Source: Pseudomonadota bacterium (GTDB lineage: Bacteria; Pseudomonadota; Gammaproteobacteria; Burkholderiales; JABEVD01). From it: DNA of 64,000 nt. The DNA lies in contig JAKBJU010000002.1 in NCBI GenBank assembly GCA_021835845.1, positions 54,130-118,129 of the forward strand, in the 5' to 3' direction. The first letter of the stretch is position 1. Every line of letters begins with the position of its first letter. This document shows positions 55,700-64,000 of this stretch, one piece after another. The notes beneath the pieces are model-generated. The model ran no database searches. It was not told the DNA's origin and was given only the letters and a program-made list of their open reading frames with translations. Made by a program: the position numbers and the translations under genes.

Positions 55700-56040
55700 T
55701 CATGCGGCATACTGGACGCGGGGATCCTGGAAATAAGATTTCACCCGATCGGGGTTGGCTTCGATAAACATCATGTGATCGTTGGCAGCGGCCTGTAGTT
55801 TTGCTTTTGTGCGGACGGGCACCTTGCTGCCGATGGCCTGCTTCAGGTCGGCATTGAGCCGTTCGTCCGGGTTGAGTTCTGGGCTGTAGCTGGGCAGGTA
55901 AAAGACCTCGATCTCGTTTTTGTGGTCTGCAAGCCAAGCCTTGACGGGCTTGCAGTGATGGACACCAAGATTGTCGAGAATCAGGAAGATCTTCTTGTTC
56001 GCCCGATTGCCATCCGCGACCAGAGCCGTGAAGAGGATTG
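55700..56040 (-). pseudogene. IS630-family transposase, C-terminal fragment
   Basis: About 113 codons of a DDE transposase remain, ending QDPRVQYAA and a stop at 55700. The second catalytic Asp (FLILDNLGVHH) and the Glu (SPELNPDE) are present in the order and spacing of IS630 transposases (LPSYSPELNPDERLNADLKQ). The N-terminal HTH and first Asp are gone; the frame ends abruptly where IS3 sequence begins near 56037. No terminal inverted repeat of this element was seen. Confidence 0.85.
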
Positions 56041-56129
56041 ATAGGCAGCGAAAGGAATATTCCCCGGCTGAAATGTGCAGGGTGCTGGATGTCTCTGAAA
56101 GCGGTTATCGGTCATGGAAGGCTGGCGGG
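56037..56129 (+). pseudogene. IS3-family OrfB, N-terminal fragment
   Basis: This is a 31-codon remnant of an IS3 integrase-type transposase on the plus strand (IDRQRKEYSPAEMCRVLDVS, then ESGYRSWKAG). It resembles the start of OrfB, where the family reads MCRVLxVSxSGYYxW. It is cut at both ends: IS630 DNA precedes it and a stop follows at 56133. Confidence 0.75.
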
Positions 56130-56212
56130 AGTTAAAGTCAAAAGTGGTGTATGGCCGGTTTGTAGCATGATGCGTCAGGCGGCGAGTTTCTGCTGAACCG
56201 GCTGATCATCCG

Positions 56213-56350
56213 ATGAAGGCAATGGCCTTCGAATACATCGAGGTCTTTTATAACCGGAAACGCCGTCACTCGGCTTTGGCCTACAAGTCACCAAGGCAGC
56301 ATCTGGATGATTGGCTTATTGCTCAGCAACAAGAGAAACTGGTGGCATGA
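56213..56350 (+). pseudogene. IS3-family OrfB, C-terminal fragment
   Basis: 45 residues from the end of the same kind of transposase: [17 protein letters not shown], then [12 protein letters not shown], ending KLVA and TGA. This segment lies just past the last catalytic Glu of the rve domain, which is missing. The sequence between the two OrfB fragments (56130-56212) is not recognisably IS3, so an internal deletion or replacement has occurred. Confidence 0.85.
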
Positions 56351-56375
56351 ACCCCGTCCCTTGGAACACGAAAAA

Positions 56376-56389
56376 CCGGGGGAAGGTCA
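56376..56389 (+). repeat. Right terminal inverted repeat of the IS3 remnant
   Basis: CCGGGGGAAGGTCA ends the OrfB fragment and is the inverted partner of the IS3 end at 281-294 near the left edge of the window. Both copies are followed outside by GAT.CTG, so the true tip could extend a few bases further. Confidence 0.75.
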
Positions 56390-56444
56390 GATCCTGAATC
56401 GTTCCAATGGCAACAGCCAGCGAATGTCCAATTCCGCAGCCTCG

Positions 56445-57812
56445 CTAGCGCGAACCCTGTTTCTTCGAAACAACTTCAAGGTAGAGCGCCATCAGGCCGC
56501 CGACCAGCCAGATGCTGGCTATTGCAGCGAGCCAGAATCCGGGGGCGCCGCGGGCCGGACCGAATGCATTTGTCAGTCCCAGCAAAATGCCTCCGCCCAA
56601 ACCCGGCACCCAGAGCGTCACGGTGTAGATCGCCATCGGCACGACCGACTTTTTGTATCCGCGCAAGGCGTTCACCGTCACGGCCTGCAGCGCGTCACCC
56701 AGATGGTAGAGGCCGACCATTGCAATCAGCGGGATCGCCATTTCCCGCACCCGCTGGTCCGTGGTGTAGAACGATGCGATCTGCGGCGCGCCCAGCCAGA
56801 ATATCAGGCACAGCGCCACCGCAATCGACATGCCGAGGCGGATTCCTTCCCAGGAAACGCGGCGGGCGCGCAAAGGCTGTCCGGCACCGAGCGCCTGGCC
56901 GACCAGTATCGAAGTGGCATTGCCCAAGGACAGGGGAACCATGAATGCCAGCGCCGCCAGATTGGCGGCGATCTGATGGGCGCCGGAAACGACGGGGCCG
57001 AGGCGCGCGATGAACAGCGCCATGAAGGTGAATGCGGTCACGTCCGCGATGAAAGTCAGCCCGATGGGGATGCCGAGTTTCAGGAATTCCCGTATGGCCG
57101 AGAAATCCGGCGCGGCAATGCGCCTGCGCAATCCGAACTCGGCGTAGCCCGGATGGCCCAGGCACCAGGCCCAGGCGGTTGCGGCCATCAGCCAGGCATC
57201 CAGCGACGTTGCCACCGCAGCCCCCGGCGCGCCCATCGCAGGCATACCGGAAAAGCCATACATGAACAGCGCATTCAGCGGAATTTTGATCGCCAGGGAC
57301 AGCAGGTTGAAAAACATCACCGGCCGCGGTCGGCCGATTCCCATGGAAAGGCCGAAGAACAGGCGCAAGGCGAAGGCGGCGGGCACGCCCCAGGTTGACG
57401 CCGCCAGATAGGCGCGCACCTTGGCTTCAACTGCGGGCTGCAATTCGGAAATCGCAATGAACGGCTCGGGAAAGCGCAGCAGCAGGATCGCAGCAAATGC
57501 CAGCAGCAGGGATATCCAGGCGCCCTGGTGCATCTCGCGACCGATCTCGCCTGGTTTTCCTGCGCCATACAGGTGGGCAATGATGGGCGGCAGCGCGAGC
57601 AGCACACTGATCAGCGACATCAGCACGGTGGCCATGATCGACGCAGCGATGCCGACTGCCGCAAGGTCGACGGCAGACAGCCGCCCGGCCATTGCCGTGT
57701 CGATCACGGCATTGGCCATCATCGCCAGCTGCGCGACCAGCATCGGCCAGGCAAGGTGGGCCAGTTCGCGAGTTGAGGAAGCGGAAGGTTGCATGTCTGG
57801 ATTGCAGGCCAT
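56445..57812 (-). CDS. MATE-family multidrug efflux transporter
   Basis: An inner-membrane cation-coupled exporter of 455 residues with twelve hydrophobic segments in two MatE halves. The first half begins ELAHLAWPMLVAQLAMMANA and VDTAMAG is matched by VIDTAMAGRLSAVDLAAVGI; the second contains LGIPIGLTFIADVTAFTFMA. NorM is the closest named subgroup; the substrate is unknown. The ATG at 57812 is taken; TTG 57818 and ATG 57794 are alternatives. It lies next to the IS debris but shows normal codon use. Confidence 0.9.
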   Translation of the reverse strand: MACNPDMQPSASSTRELAHLAWPMLVAQLAMMANAVIDTAMAGRLSAVDLAAVGIAASIMATVLMSLISVLLALPPIIAHLYGAGKPGEIGREMHQGAWISLLLAFAAILLLRFPEPFIAISELQPAVEAKVRAYLAASTWGVPAAFALRLFFGLSMGIGRPRPVMFFNLLSLAIKIPLNALFMYGFSGMPAMGAPGAAVATSLDAWLMAATAWAWCLGHPGYAEFGLRRRIAAPDFSAIREFLKLGIPIGLTFIADVTAFTFMALFIARLGPVVSGAHQIAANLAALAFMVPLSLGNATSILVGQALGAGQPLRARRVSWEGIRLGMSIAVALCLIFWLGAPQIASFYTTDQRVREMAIPLIAMVGLYHLGDALQAVTVNALRGYKKSVVPMAIYTVTLWVPGLGGGILLGLTNAFGPARGAPGFWLAAIASIWLVGGLMALYLEVVSKKQGSR

Positions 57813-57915
57813 GGGCAAGAGTCGGAAAGTAGGGAGTTTCCATCATTATGCCAATAAACCGGCCAAAGCATATTTGCAGTAGAATCCGGACTGGACAAGA
57901 CATTAAGGACGCCAC

Positions 57916-58377
57916 ATGCGCTACTGGCTGATGAAATCCGAACCTTCCGAGGTCAGCATCGACGACCTTGCTTCCCTCCCCGGGCAAAGCATCGCCTGGT
58001 ACGGGGTGCGGAATTACCAGGCGAGAAATTTCATGCGGGATCAGATGCGGGTCGGGGACATGGTCTTCTTCTACCATTCGAGCTGCGCGGAGCCGGGGAT
58101 CGCCGGTATCGCGGCAGTGGACAAGCTCGCCTATCCGGACGAAACCCAGTTCGATCCTGCAGGAAAATATTTCGACCCCAAGGCGACGAGAGAAAACCCG
58201 CGCTGGTACAACGTCGACGTGCGCTTCCTGAAGAAAACGCCGCTGATTTCAATTTCGGAACTCCGGAGGCATCCCGAACTCGAAAGAATGAGGATTCTTC
58301 AGAAGGGCAACCGGCTTTCCATCACGCCGGTCGACCCTGCCGAATGGGATTACATCAACCGGGCCTTGCTGGGCTGA
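57916..58377 (+). CDS. EVE-domain protein
   Basis: The EVE fold resembles PUA/YTH domains that bind modified nucleotides in RNA or DNA; solitary bacterial members (thymocyte nuclear protein 1-like) have no defined role. The 153-aa protein matches end to end: YWLMKSEPSEVSIDDL, WYGVRNYQARNFMRDQMRVG, DMVFFYHSSCAEPGIAGIA, NPRWYNVDVRF. It overlaps the end of the convergent carbonic anhydrase gene by 23 nt. Confidence 0.93.
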   Translation: MRYWLMKSEPSEVSIDDLASLPGQSIAWYGVRNYQARNFMRDQMRVGDMVFFYHSSCAEPGIAGIAAVDKLAYPDETQFDPAGKYFDPKATRENPRWYNVDVRFLKKTPLISISELRRHPELERMRILQKGNRLSITPVDPAEWDYINRALLG

Positions 58378-58984
58378 GCGGCCCGAACACGCCGTCCCTG
58401 CTGGCAAGCAGCGTCCCGCTTTCGATGTCGAAATACCATCCGTGAAGCTGGAGCTCCCCGGCTTCGACGCGCGACTTGATCCACGGAAAGGTCATCAGGT
58501 TTTCGAGGGAAGCCAGGATCGCCTGCTTCTCGCAATCCTTCGCCGGCGATTCTCCGCTCGGCCTCGAAAGAACCTTGTCTCTCGCGGACTCGGCGAGCGT
58601 CATCCATCTGCCCACGAAGGACTTTGCTTCCCCGGAAGCGGTCCCCTCGATCAGAGCCCGGATGCCGCCGCACTGGGCATGTCCGAGAACGATGATGTGT
58701 TCGACGCCGAGGTTGCAGACGCCGAATTCGAGGGCTGCGCTGGTGCCGTGGTAATGCCCGGCGTTTTCGAAAGGGGGAACCAGGTTGGCGACATTCCTGA
58801 TGACGAACAGATCTCCGGGATCGCAATCCAGGATGATGGCAGGATCGACCCGCGCATCGCAGCAGCCCAGAACCAGCACCTTGGGCGTCTGCCCCTTCTC
58901 GGCGAGGCGCTTGAACAGATCGGACTCGAAGTGACGCTGCCTGAACCTGCCGAAGCCCTCAACCAGCCAGGAAAGATCCCTCAT
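58355..58984 (-). CDS. can: Beta-class carbonic anhydrase
   Basis: Interconverts CO2 and bicarbonate. In 209 residues the zinc ligands are Cys41, His102 and Cys105 ([10 protein letters not shown] and LGHAQCGG) with the Asp43-Arg45 dyad. It follows purC by an ATGA overlap and shares the strand with fbp and cbbO/cbbQ, so it may supply CO2 to RubisCO or bicarbonate to carboxylases; PurE also uses bicarbonate-derived carboxylate. Confidence 0.94.
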   Translation of the reverse strand: MRDLSWLVEGFGRFRQRHFESDLFKRLAEKGQTPKVLVLGCCDARVDPAIILDCDPGDLFVIRNVANLVPPFENAGHYHGTSAALEFGVCNLGVEHIIVLGHAQCGGIRALIEGTASGEAKSFVGRWMTLAESARDKVLSRPSGESPAKDCEKQAILASLENLMTFPWIKSRVEAGELQLHGWYFDIESGTLLASRDGVFGPLSPARPG

Positions 58985-59853
58985 CTCGACGTCAGCCGCA
59001 TCAGGGCTTCGCGGTACTTTTCGGCCGTTTTTTCGATGACATCCAGGGGAAGCGCGGGGGCGGGAGCCTGCTTGTTCCAGTCCTGCGTCTCCAGCCAGTC
59101 GCGAACATACTGCTTGTCGAAGCTCGGCGGATTCTTTCCCGGCCGGTATTCGTCCTTCGGCCAGAATCTCGATGAATCCGGCGTCAGTATTTCGTCTATC
59201 AGATAAAGCTCTCCCGCTTCGTCCAGTCCGAACTCGAACTTGGTATCGGCGATAATGATCCCCTTGGTGAGCGCATATTCAGCCGCTTCCGAATAGAGCC
59301 CGATCGCAGCCTGCTTCACCTTTTCCGCGAGATCGGCGCCGATCAGGCGCCTTGCTTCCTCGAAGCTGATGTTCTCGTCGTGCTCGCCCATGGGCGCCTT
59401 GGTCGACGGCGTGAATATCGGCTCCGGCAGCTTTTCCGCCTCGACCAGTCCCTGCGGCAGAGGAATGCCGCACACGGTGCCGGATTTTTTGTATTCCTTC
59501 CATCCGGAACCCACGATATAGCCGCGCACGATCGCTTCGATCGGCAATGCCTTCAGCTTTTTCACGACAAAGGCCCGGCCCTCGACTTCGCCTTTCTCTC
59601 CGTCAGTCACGACCGATTCGGGTGAAATTCCGGTCAGGTGATTCGGAATCACATGCCCGAGCCTGTCGAACCAGAAGCTGGACAGCGCAGTCAGAATCTT
59701 TCCCTTTTCGGGAATCGGTTCGGACAGGATCACGTCGAAAGCCGAAATGCGATCGGTCTGCACGATGAGCAGCTTGTCCCTGTCCACCTCGTAGATGTCG
59801 CGGACCTTGCCGCGATGCAGAAAGGGAAGGCTCCTGATATTCGAACTCAGCAT
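58981..59853 (-). CDS. purC: SAICAR synthetase
   Basis: PurC joins aspartate to CAIR in purine synthesis. The 290-aa protein has the ATP-binding [29 protein letters not shown], the [16 protein letters not shown] segment and [19 protein letters not shown]. The ATG at 59853 is 2 nt after the purE stop, so purE-purC-can are co-transcribed. The frame is open further upstream into purE but without meaning. Confidence 0.96.
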   Translation of the reverse strand: MLSSNIRSLPFLHRGKVRDIYEVDRDKLLIVQTDRISAFDVILSEPIPEKGKILTALSSFWFDRLGHVIPNHLTGISPESVVTDGEKGEVEGRAFVVKKLKALPIEAIVRGYIVGSGWKEYKKSGTVCGIPLPQGLVEAEKLPEPIFTPSTKAPMGEHDENISFEEARRLIGADLAEKVKQAAIGLYSEAAEYALTKGIIIADTKFEFGLDEAGELYLIDEILTPDSSRFWPKDEYRPGKNPPSFDKQYVRDWLETQDWNKQAPAPALPLDVIEKTAEKYREALMRLTSR

Positions 59854-59855
59854 GA

Positions 59856-60341
59856 TCAGACTGCCGGCAGCACGGTAGCTGCAATCGCATCGGACTGGTT
59901 CTTGCGGAATGCGCGCAGCGCTTCCTTCAGTCCGGCGTCCGTCGATGCGAGCATCGAAACCGCGAAAATCCCTGCATTCGCCGCCCCGGCTTCTCCGATG
60001 GCGAAAGTCGCGACGGGAATTCCCTTCGGCATCTGGACGGTCGAGAGCAGCGAGTCCATTCCCTGCAGGTATTTCGAGGGCATCGGCACGCCGAGGACCG
60101 GAAGCAGCGTCTTGGAAGCGACCACCCCAGCCAGATGGGCTGCCGCTCCCGCCCCTGCGATGAAGCATTCCGCTCCTCGCGATTCTGCATCCCGGATGTA
60201 TTCGATCAGGAGATCGGGTGCGCGGTGCGCGGAAATGACGCGCGCCTCATAAGCCACGCCGAAGTTTTTCAGCTGCTTGGCCGCATGCTGCATCACGTCC
60301 CAGTCGCTTTGGCTGCCCATGAGTATGCTGACCATTCCCAT
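59856..60341 (-). CDS. purE: N5-carboxyaminoimidazole ribonucleotide mutase
   Basis: PurE moves the carboxyl group of N5-CAIR to C4. The 161-residue class I enzyme has the signature [16 protein letters not shown] with catalytic Asp, SAHRAPD with catalytic His, and [15 protein letters not shown]. It normally needs PurK to make N5-CAIR; no purK is nearby in the window. It starts 3 nt after fbp. Confidence 0.96.
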   Translation of the reverse strand: MGMVSILMGSQSDWDVMQHAAKQLKNFGVAYEARVISAHRAPDLLIEYIRDAESRGAECFIAGAGAAAHLAGVVASKTLLPVLGVPMPSKYLQGMDSLLSTVQMPKGIPVATFAIGEAGAANAGIFAVSMLASTDAGLKEALRAFRKNQSDAIAATVLPAV

Positions 60342-60344
60342 ATC

Positions 60345-61346
60345 TCAACCCTCGAGATGATAGCCGACGACGCGCGCCACTTCGTTCTTCGAACCGAGAA
60401 TGACGGGCACCCTCTGGTGCAGATCGGAAGGCTGCACGTCCATGATGCGCTCTCTCCCGGTGGAACTCATTCCGCCTGCCTGCTCCACGATGAAGGACAT
60501 CGGGTTGGCTTCGTACATGAGGCGAAGCTTGCCCGCCTTTTTCGGATCCTTGGTATCCCTGGGATACATGAAAATCCCGCCGCGGGTGAGAATCCTGTGA
60601 ACTTCGGCGACCATCGAGGCCACCCAGCGCATGTTGAAATTCTCGCCCCTGGGCCCCGTCTTCCCGGCAATGCATTCCCTGACATAGCGCTGAACCGGCG
60701 CTTCCCAGAAGCGCTCGTTCGATGCATTGATCGCGAATTCGCGGGTGTCTTCCGGGATGGTCATTTTCGGATGGCTGAGCATGAATTCGCCGATGTCGCG
60801 ATCCAGGGTGAACCCGTTGACGCCGTTGCCCGTGGTGATCACGAGCATGGTTGCCGGGCCGTAGAGCGCATAGCCTGCGCAGACCTGCTTGGTTCCGGGC
60901 TGGAGAAAATCTTCAGCCTTCGGATTGTTGACGCCTTCGGGAGCGCGCAGGATGGAGAATATCGTTCCTACGGAAATGTTGACGTCGATGTTTGAGGAGC
61001 CGTCGAGCGGATCAAAAACCAGCAGGTACTTGCCTTTCGGATAGCAGGCGGGGATGGGATAGACGTCCTCCATTTCCTCGGACGCCATTGCGGCGAGATG
61101 GCCGCCCCACTGGTTCGACTCGATGAATATTTCGTTGGTGATCACATCGAGCTTCTTCTGCGTCTCGCCCTGGATATTCTCGCTTCCCGCACTGCCCAGG
61201 ACGCCGATCAGCGCGCCCTTGTTGACGTCGTGCGCGATCCTTTTGCAGGCCGTCACGATGTCGCTGAGAAGCCCCGTGAAATCGCCGGTCGCCCCGGCTA
61301 TGGCACGCTGCTCCTCGATGATGAATTGCACCAGATTCTTGCTCAT
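60345..61346 (-). CDS. fbp: Fructose-1,6-bisphosphatase class I
   Basis: Fbp hydrolyses fructose-1,6-bisphosphate in gluconeogenesis and the Calvin cycle. The 333-aa protein has the metal site [20 protein letters not shown] and the substrate motifs [20 protein letters not shown] and [21 protein letters not shown] precedes the ATG by a few nt. It follows cbbO by a 60-bp gap on the same strand, supporting a Calvin-cycle role. Confidence 0.96.
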   Translation of the reverse strand: MSKNLVQFIIEEQRAIAGATGDFTGLLSDIVTACKRIAHDVNKGALIGVLGSAGSENIQGETQKKLDVITNEIFIESNQWGGHLAAMASEEMEDVYPIPACYPKGKYLLVFDPLDGSSNIDVNISVGTIFSILRAPEGVNNPKAEDFLQPGTKQVCAGYALYGPATMLVITTGNGVNGFTLDRDIGEFMLSHPKMTIPEDTREFAINASNERFWEAPVQRYVRECIAGKTGPRGENFNMRWVASMVAEVHRILTRGGIFMYPRDTKDPKKAGKLRLMYEANPMSFIVEQAGGMSSTGRERIMDVQPSDLHQRVPVILGSKNEVARVVGYHLEG

Positions 61347-61406
61347 TGCTTCTCCTGTTCGGTTTCTTCTCCCGGCGATTTTACAGGTTTTCTTTCCGGG
61401 CCTCCA

Positions 61407-63629
61407 TCACTTCGTCAGCGCCATGAAGAGCGCCGGGAGCCTGTCCGGAAGGCTCGCCACATTGTCGATGACGGTATGGCGATTGCCGAAGATGTCCGAA
61501 ACGTATTCGTCTGCCTGTCTGTCGAGACTGATGCAATAGGTGTAAATGCCTTTCGTGTCGAGCTCCCTGACCGCGATGCGCGCATCTTCGGTCAGCAGGC
61601 GGGAATCCTGCACGTCCACGTCGGAAGGCTCGCCGTCTGTCAGCACCAGGAGCAGCTTCTTGTCTGAGTTCTGATGCGCAAGGTAATGTCCCGCGTGGCG
61701 CATCGCCGCGCCCATTCTGGTAGAGCAGCCGGCCTCCATCGCGGCGAGGCGGCCCTTCACCTCGTCTCCCCAGTGCTCCCCGTATCCCTTGAAATGCAGA
61801 TAGCGCACTTCATGCCTCGTGTCCGAGTGAAACCCGCCTATTGCGAGCGGGTCGCCTATCTTCTCGACCGCCCAGGCAAGCAGGGAAACGGCCTCCTGGC
61901 TGATTTCCAGCTTGCTCTGTGCGCAGCCTTCGGGGACATCGGCAAGGGATGCGGAAAGGTCGAGCAGGAGGGATACCGCGATGCTTCTGCCGTCATGGCG
62001 ATGGCTCATGTTGATGCGCATGTCCGGCTGCGCGCCGCCCCTGAAATCGATCAGGGAGCGTATGGCCACATCGAGGTCCAGGTCGGAGCCTTCTTCCTGA
62101 TAGCGGATGCGCACCCTGTTCTGGGGTTTGAGCATGTCGATGACTTTTCTGAGCCGCCTGGCGAGCAGGGCGTGCTTGGAAAGCAGCCTGTCGATATGCA
62201 CGGGATCTCCCTTCGGATGCAGATGTTCGTAAACGCTCACCCAATCCGGACGGTAGTGCCCCGCCGAATAATCCCATTCCGGGTAGAGCCTGGGGGGAAG
62301 CCGTTCCATCTCCGCCTTTTCCTGGCTGCGGCGAGGCTTTCTGTCGGACTCCTCCTCGTCCCCTTCCTCAAAGAAGCGCCACATCAGCCGGTTGTCGTCC
62401 CGATAATCGACCTCGGTACCCTCGAAATAGACCTTCGCCGACAGATCGGCCCGCTCCCTCGTCTGGGCGATGAATCTCACCCCCATGTCCACCATTTCTT
62501 CTGTCGATGATGGCCCCCGCCTCATCGTCTCCCTGAAAACTTCCGCATGCCTGAGTATGGCCGGATTCGAATATGGATGGGCGGGGTCGAGCAGGGCGCG
62601 GGAGAGCATGAAGAGCCTGTGGCGGATGCCCGACCAGCCTTCCGGACATGCGCCTTCCTGCGGCGCAGGATGGAGCTTGCGCCACAATTTCGCCAGCCCC
62701 GGATATTCCTGCATCGCAAGATATTCCACCCTGGAATCCTCGAAAACCTCGACCGCAATTCTCTGGAATGGACTCAGGTTGTCCGCCATGACAGGCTCGC
62801 TCCAGCGCAGGTGGGCGCAAAGGTGGGCGAGCAGCGCCCGGTAGCGGTCTATCCCGCGCACTCCGGGCAGATCTTCATACACGTCGGGAAGGTGGATGCC
62901 GAGATTGTCGAAATAGGGAACCGGCTTTCTCAGAATGTCAAAAGCGAGCGAATATGGCACGAAAGCAGCCTCCATCTCCCACAGACCCCTGAGATAGCGA
63001 TCCAGCTTTTTCTCGTTGTCCGAAAAAAGGGTGCCATGCCTTTCGCGCTGCAGCACCGCAAGACTGTCGGCGGACTGCATCAGAAAATAGTCGCGTTGCC
63101 GGTCCGGGTCGGCCGCATAGCCTTTTATGCCGTATTCCGCCCAATTCCGGATGCCTCCCAGGGAAAGCCGGCCAAACAGATAGGGTGCGCTTTTCAGGAA
63201 TTCCGGCAGGCAGGCGCTTGCATACATGGCATCGATGCCGTGCACTTTCGGCGTGGTGCGCAGCATGATCTGATTCACGAGATTCAGGTATTCCGTGAAA
63301 AGCTCGCGAGACTCCAGCGCCCTTGATGCTGAAGCCATGCTCTCGAGAAAGGGCGCCATCGCGCGGCTATTGGGCGAGCGTGCGAGCATTCTCGTGAATT
63401 CGACCGCTTCCGGAATGATTTCCTCGCCCAGAAGGGCAGCCGCTGTCGGCATTTCCTCGAGAAAGGCGAGCACGGGCTCCTCCCCCCGCCCCATTCTGCA
63501 AATGGACTGCGCGCCATCGATGTATGCATTCACTCCGGAGTCATTCAGCAGTTTTGCGGCATGCTCCAGACAATCCCCGAACACGCTCTGAACGCGAGGA
63601 AAGCCGCAGGTCAGTTGCTTCGAATTCAT
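61407..63629 (-). CDS. cbbO: RubisCO activation protein CbbO (VWA domain)
   Basis: CbbO is the adaptor of the CbbQ AAA+ ring; together they remove inhibitors from RubisCO. The 740-residue protein has an N-terminal helical region and a C-terminal von Willebrand A domain whose MIDAS DxSxS is intact (SLLLDLSASL). The late DGEPSDVDVQDSRLL fits the second MIDAS loop. It starts on the base after the cbbQ stop. NorD of denitrification is a close relative, but the Calvin-cycle neighbours support CbbO. Confidence 0.88.
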   Translation of the reverse strand: MNSKQLTCGFPRVQSVFGDCLEHAAKLLNDSGVNAYIDGAQSICRMGRGEEPVLAFLEEMPTAAALLGEEIIPEAVEFTRMLARSPNSRAMAPFLESMASASRALESRELFTEYLNLVNQIMLRTTPKVHGIDAMYASACLPEFLKSAPYLFGRLSLGGIRNWAEYGIKGYAADPDRQRDYFLMQSADSLAVLQRERHGTLFSDNEKKLDRYLRGLWEMEAAFVPYSLAFDILRKPVPYFDNLGIHLPDVYEDLPGVRGIDRYRALLAHLCAHLRWSEPVMADNLSPFQRIAVEVFEDSRVEYLAMQEYPGLAKLWRKLHPAPQEGACPEGWSGIRHRLFMLSRALLDPAHPYSNPAILRHAEVFRETMRRGPSSTEEMVDMGVRFIAQTRERADLSAKVYFEGTEVDYRDDNRLMWRFFEEGDEEESDRKPRRSQEKAEMERLPPRLYPEWDYSAGHYRPDWVSVYEHLHPKGDPVHIDRLLSKHALLARRLRKVIDMLKPQNRVRIRYQEEGSDLDLDVAIRSLIDFRGGAQPDMRINMSHRHDGRSIAVSLLLDLSASLADVPEGCAQSKLEISQEAVSLLAWAVEKIGDPLAIGGFHSDTRHEVRYLHFKGYGEHWGDEVKGRLAAMEAGCSTRMGAAMRHAGHYLAHQNSDKKLLLVLTDGEPSDVDVQDSRLLTEDARIAVRELDTKGIYTYCISLDRQADEYVSDIFGNRHTVIDNVASLPDRLPALFMALTK

Positions 63630-64000
63630 TTAGGCGAAAATCGTGTCTATGGCATGGTCCAGCGTATCCCGGATATCCGCGTCGTCCGTGATCGGTCGAA
63701 CCAGCGCCATGCGACACGCGTCGTTCGGTTCTATTCCGTCCCTGATCAAAGTTGCCGCATAGACGAGAAGCCGTGTCGAAATGCCTTCATCCAGACCGTG
63801 CCCCTTGAGGTTCCGCGCGACATGCGCGATCTTTACCAGCTTCCGCGCCAGGTCCGCGCCAGCCCCGGTTTCCCTGGCGACGATCCCGGCCTCGACTTCC
63901 GCTGCCGCATAGTCGAATTCCATTGCGGAAAAACGCTGCTTGGTGGACTGCTTGAGATCCTTCATCAGGCTCTGGTAGCCCGGGTTGTAGGAGATCACCA
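63630..64000 (-). CDS. cbbQ: CbbQ/NorQ-family AAA+ ATPase, C-terminal part (partial)
   Basis: The motor of the RubisCO activase pair. The visible 123 residues are the C-terminal part of the CbbQ/NirQ/NorQ family (NPGYQSLMKDLKQSTKQRF, then the CbbQ_C region EGISTRLLVYAATLIRDG and ACRMALVRPITDD). The Walker motifs and sensor lie beyond the right edge. It abuts cbbO with no gap. Upstream, outside the window, RubisCO genes would be expected. Confidence 0.9.
   Translation of the reverse strand, partial: VISYNPGYQSLMKDLKQSTKQRFSAMEFDYAAAEVEAGIVARETGAGADLARKLVKIAHVARNLKGHGLDEGISTRLLVYAATLIRDGIEPNDACRMALVRPITDDADIRDTLDHAIDTIFA

Noticed and set aside
56130..56212. A short gene between the two OrfB fragments
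   Set aside because: All frames have early stops and no family resemblance; it is left as unassigned IS-associated DNA.
1..64000. tRNA, rRNA and CRISPR arrays
   Set aside because: I looked for TpsiC-like GGTTCGA blocks with acceptor stems, rRNA landmarks and regularly spaced repeats and found none; a covariance-model scan could still find a divergent tRNA.

Overview
The window looks like chromosomal DNA of a chemolithoautotrophic betaproteobacterium, most plausibly in the Nitrosomonadales (Gallionella/Sulfuricella-like). This is inferred from gene content and protein flavour; no rRNA is present. Supporting points are: cbbO and the end of cbbQ (RubisCO activation) at the right edge next to class I fructose-1,6-bisphosphatase and a beta carbonic anhydrase; a rpe-gph-trpEGD operon; an amgK-murU pair; and a biotin operon of the BioC/BioH type. 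The DNA is GC-rich, densely packed and full of 4-nt ATGA stop/start overlaps. I see no tRNA, rRNA or CRISPR array.

Layout. 1-1000: the 5' end of an IS3-family element (it continues off the left edge), an attC-like palindrome and a yefM-yoeB toxin-antitoxin pair with its operator. 1.07-6.2 kb: hsp20 with a sigma32-like promoter, mpl, argC, rplM-rpsI with a terminator, a YdcF protein and an OsmC protein. 6.18-6.45 kb: a 267-bp MITE-like element wedged exactly between two stop codons. 6.4-10.7 kb: bioBFHCD on the minus strand. 10.8-17.9 kb: comF, lptD (minus), amgK-murU-pepP-ubiH. 18-22.6 kb: dusB-fis-purH-purD-tsaC. 22.7-25.4 kb: a three-gene envelope locus of unknown function (porin-like protein, small phosphate-binding-like protein, YihY membrane protein fused to a cyclic-nucleotide-binding domain). 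25.4-28.9 kb: hemF, htpX, a broken HigB/RelE-type toxin with an intact antitoxin, a YchJ protein and a small secreted protein. 28.9-34.5 kb (minus): ilvA, a DnaJ-TM-ankyrin protein, slt, cca. 34.6-40.8 kb: rpiA-phoU-ppx facing an MBL hydrolase, sixA and a CYTH-CHAD protein, then an Ala/Lys/Pro-rich protein with a ribbon-helix-helix-like end; together these look like a polyphosphate neighbourhood. 41-44.2 kb: mgtA, apaG. 44.3-48.7 kb: rpe-gph-trpE-trpG-trpD. 48.7-55.6 kb: a PAS-GGDEF-EAL protein with an unrecognised downstream partner, a MidA methyltransferase, an SDR (pteridine reductase-like) and ttcA. 55.7-56.4 kb: scrambled IS630 and IS3 remnants. 56.4-64 kb: a MATE exporter, an EVE protein, then a minus-strand block cbbQ-cbbO-fbp-purE-purC-can.

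Together the genes cover carbon fixation support (cbbQ/O, fbp, rpe, rpiA, gph, can), peptidoglycan recycling (mpl, amgK, murU, slt), purine synthesis (purH, purD, purC, purE), biotin, tryptophan, isoleucine, haem and ubiquinone synthesis, and phosphate/polyphosphate handling. The most unusual items are the YihY-cyclic-nucleotide-binding fusion locus, the Ala/Lys-rich RHH-like protein beside the CHAD gene, the DnaJ-ankyrin membrane protein, the MITE, and a TtcA whose P-loop has Ala in place of the expected Lys.
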